DNA from: JBBQKP01 sp038326995
Lineage (GTDB): Bacteria > Planctomycetota > Phycisphaerae > Tepidisphaerales > Tepidisphaeraceae
Direction: 5' to 3'
Length of the DNA: 17,725 nt
Assembly: GCA_038326995.1 (NCBI GenBank)
Contig: JBBQKP010000056.1
Location: forward strand, 1 to 17,725
Notes under the pieces: generated by a model
Seen by the model: the letters and a program-made list of their open reading frames with translations, nothing else
Told to the model about the DNA's origin: nothing
The model's database searches: none
In this document: positions 16,324 to 17,725 of the stretch, piece by piece
Layout of the letters: the number at the start of each line of letters is the position of its first letter
Position numbering within the stretch: position 1 is the first letter of the stretch
Position numbers and translations under genes: made by a program

Positions 16324-17469
16324 ATGTCTCATCCGCACACTATTACCGCGGGCAATCGAGTCGTCGTCGCCATGAGCGGCGGAGTCGATTCGTCCGTTGC
16401 CGCCGCCTTGCTCAAGCGTCAGGGTTATGACGTCGTGGGCGTCTTTCTTCGACTCGGCTCGCCCAAAGATGTGGGCCAATCCGAAGAAGCCTGTTCGATT
16501 GACGACAACAAAAAAACGCACAAGCAGGGGTGCTGCTCGGTCCTTGATGCGGGCGACGCAAGACGTGTCGCGACGCTTCTGGACGTGCCGTTTTATGTGC
16601 TGAATTTTCAGGAAGATTTCGGAAAAATCATCGATTACTTCGTCGGCGAGTACAACCTGGGCCGAACGCCTAACCCGTGCGTGCGGTGCAACGATTGGCT
16701 GAAATTCGGCAAGCTGGTTCAATACGCCAACGGCATCGGCGCTCGATACAGCGCCTCGGGCCATTACGCACGAGTCGGCATCGACCCCGTCAGCGGCGAG
16801 AAGGCGCTGATGCGCGGGCTCGACCACAAGAAGGACCAGTCTTACGTCCTGTTTGGAATGAGCAGAGAGACGCTGGAGCACACGCTTTTGCCCATCGGCG
16901 AGTTCGACAAGCCGACAGTTCGGGCACTGGCAGAGGAACTGAAGCTGCCGACGTTTAACAAGCCCGATTCGCAGGAAATCTGCTTCGTGCCCGATCAGGA
17001 TTATGCCGGGCTGGTGAAACGCCGCGCCCCCGAAAGCGTGCGCGAAGGGGCGATGGTCGATTCCACGGGCAACATCGTCGCGCGCCATCAGGGCCATCAG
17101 CACTTCACCATCGGCCAGCGCAAGGGCGTTCGAGTCGCACTGGGCCATCGCGTTTATGTCACCGACATCGACCCGCGCCAAAACACCATCACACTCGGCC
17201 CGAAGGAGCAGCTCTTTCGCAAATCATTCGTCGCCAATCAGATCAATTTGCTGCAGCAACGTGCGATCGATGCGACGGAGGGCATTCGTTGTATGGCAAA
17301 AATCCGTTACAACTCCGACGCCGAGTCGGCCGTCCTCACGCGGACCGGAACGGACACGATCCGCATCGAATTCGACGAGCCGCAACTCGCCATCACGCCC
17401 GGGCAGGCGGTCGTCTGCTACGACAACGATGTCGTGCTGGGCGGCGGATGGATTGATAACGTGGAATAG
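16324..17469 (+). CDS. mnmA: tRNA-specific 2-thiouridylase MnmA
   Basis: MnmA adenylates C2 of U34 in tRNA-Lys, -Glu and -Gln and transfers sulfur from a persulfide relay to make 2-thiouridine. The 381-residue product has the PP-loop VVVAMSGGVDSSVAAALL (13-30), GRTPNPCVRCNDWLKFG (113-129), SASGHYAR (143-150), DHKKDQSYVL (167-176) and DSQEICFVPD (215-224). C122 and C220 align with the catalytic pair C102/C199 of E. coli. C119 takes the place of the E. coli aspartate, giving a CxxC plus C arrangement. Residues about 45-71 (GSPKDVGQSEEACSIDDNKK and on to GCC) form a longer, cysteine-containing loop than in E. coli. The C-terminal beta-barrel domains are complete (GQRKGVRVALGHRVYVTDID, PGQAVVCYD). 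The ATG at 16324 is favoured because an extended -10 box sits 9 nt before it. Confidence 0.97.
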   Translation: MSHPHTITAGNRVVVAMSGGVDSSVAAALLKRQGYDVVGVFLRLGSPKDVGQSEEACSIDDNKKTHKQGCCSVLDAGDARRVATLLDVPFYVLNFQEDFGKIIDYFVGEYNLGRTPNPCVRCNDWLKFGKLVQYANGIGARYSASGHYARVGIDPVSGEKALMRGLDHKKDQSYVLFGMSRETLEHTLLPIGEFDKPTVRALAEELKLPTFNKPDSQEICFVPDQDYAGLVKRRAPESVREGAMVDSTGNIVARHQGHQHFTIGQRKGVRVALGHRVYVTDIDPRQNTITLGPKEQLFRKSFVANQINLLQQRAIDATEGIRCMAKIRYNSDAESAVLTRTGTDTIRIEFDEPQLAITPGQAVVCYDNDVVLGGGWIDNVE

Positions 17470-17485
17470 GCGGAATAAGAGTAGT

Positions 17486-17550
17486 GTGCGTGCAACGCAC
17501 CTTTATAAACCACGACCAACGTGGGTTGTGGAACGGTGCGTTGCACGCAC
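17486..17550. repeat. REPIN-like inverted pair of hairpins
   Basis: gtgcgtgcaacgcacc (17486-17501) is perfectly complementary to ggtgcgttgcacgcac (17535-17550). Each arm is itself a small hairpin: gtgcgt-gca-acgcac on the left and gtgcgt-tgc-acgcac on the right. Inside, ccacgac (17510-17516) can pair with gttgtgg (17525-17531) with one G-T pair. Two inverted REP-like hairpins within 65 nt are the architecture of REPIN/MITE elements. On RNA the same sequence could fold into one long stem and act as an mnmA terminator. Confidence 0.75.
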
Positions 17551-17573
17551 CCGACGTGGCTATATTTGAAGAG

Positions 17574-17593
17574 CCACGACCCTGAGGGAGTGG
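17574..17593. repeat. Short imperfect hairpin, possible dispersed intergenic repeat
   Basis: ccac (17574-17577) pairs with gtgg (17590-17593), and inside it ccc (17580-17582) pairs with ggg (17586-17588) around tga. It lies 24 nt after the REPIN-like element. It resembles short CGACC..GGGAG..GG motifs that I recall as common between planctomycete genes, but this memory could not be checked. Confidence 0.35.
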
Positions 17594-17656
17594 TTTGGCG
17601 GGTGGGTGGCGAGTCGGCGCACCCGGCAGCATTCGCACAACAATTTTATTTTTCTC

Positions 17657-17677
17657 TTGACAAGTGTGTGTGTGTGT
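17657..17677 (+). promoter_or_regulatory. TTGACA -35 box followed by a (GT)7 microsatellite
   Basis: A perfect TTGACA (17657-17662) is followed after one base by seven GT repeats (17664-17677) and then TAAAAA. TAAAAA as -10 would give a spacer of only 14 nt. No better -10 is obvious. The upstream T-rich stretch (ttttatttttctc) could be an UP element. Confidence 0.35.
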
Positions 17678-17725
17678 AAAAACCTAGCCTCCTCAAACCG
17701 GAGCACGCCTTGAAGATGTTTGAAG

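Larger units (their letters stand above)
17470..17725. other. Terminal intergenic region with repeats and a promoter-like segment
   Basis: These 256 nt after mnmA contain no credible gene. In order they hold a REPIN-like inverted pair (17486-17550), an imperfect hairpin gccacgacc..gagtggt (about 17574-17593), a T-rich stretch (17641-17657), and TTGACA followed by (GT)7. The gene that these last signals would serve lies beyond the window. Confidence 0.7.

Overview
The window is a compact, moderately GC-rich stretch of bacterial chromosome made almost entirely of housekeeping genes. Several things together suggest a planctomycete, perhaps of the Phycisphaerae: a type III glutamine synthetase, an FmdB zinc-ribbon protein with a long Lys/Glu tail, divergent MnmE and RnfD-like proteins, hairpin-rich intergenic repeats and few Shine-Dalgarno sites. 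This placement is inferred from gene content; no rRNA or marker phylogeny was available.

Layout. The left end (1-1842, + strand) carries the 3' end of grpE, an fmdB-family gene and asd (aspartate-semialdehyde dehydrogenase). On the - strand follow a divergent RnfD/NqrB-like membrane protein (1914-3077) interrupted by four 27-bp palindromic tandem repeats, glnN (3161-5341) with a hairpin terminator, and a large polytopic GT-C-type glycosyltransferase-like protein (5525-7429). A tightly packed - strand cluster, transcribed trpC > sirC > hemX/ccsA > hemA (11192 down to 7501), combines tryptophan synthesis with the entry points to tetrapyrrole synthesis: glutamyl-tRNA reductase, its usual membrane neighbour, and precorrin-2 oxidation for siroheme. 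Divergent from trpC, on the + strand, lie a CPBP-family membrane protease and mnmE. An MsbA-like ABC exporter (13763-15634, -), a small two-helix membrane protein (15955-16266, +) and mnmA (16324-17469, +) complete the coding content. MnmE and MnmA both modify the wobble uridine U34 of tRNAs. The last 256 bases hold no gene but contain an inverted pair of hairpins, a further short imperfect hairpin and a (GT)7 tract beside a TTGACA box.

No defence system, prophage, CRISPR array, rRNA or tRNA was recognised. The most interesting signals lie outside the enzymes: in-frame tandem repeats in two membrane proteins, REPIN-like intergenic elements, a recurrent -10-like box 7-9 nt ahead of start codons that suggests leaderless mRNAs, and a candidate sigma-54 promoter ahead of the uncharacterised small membrane protein.
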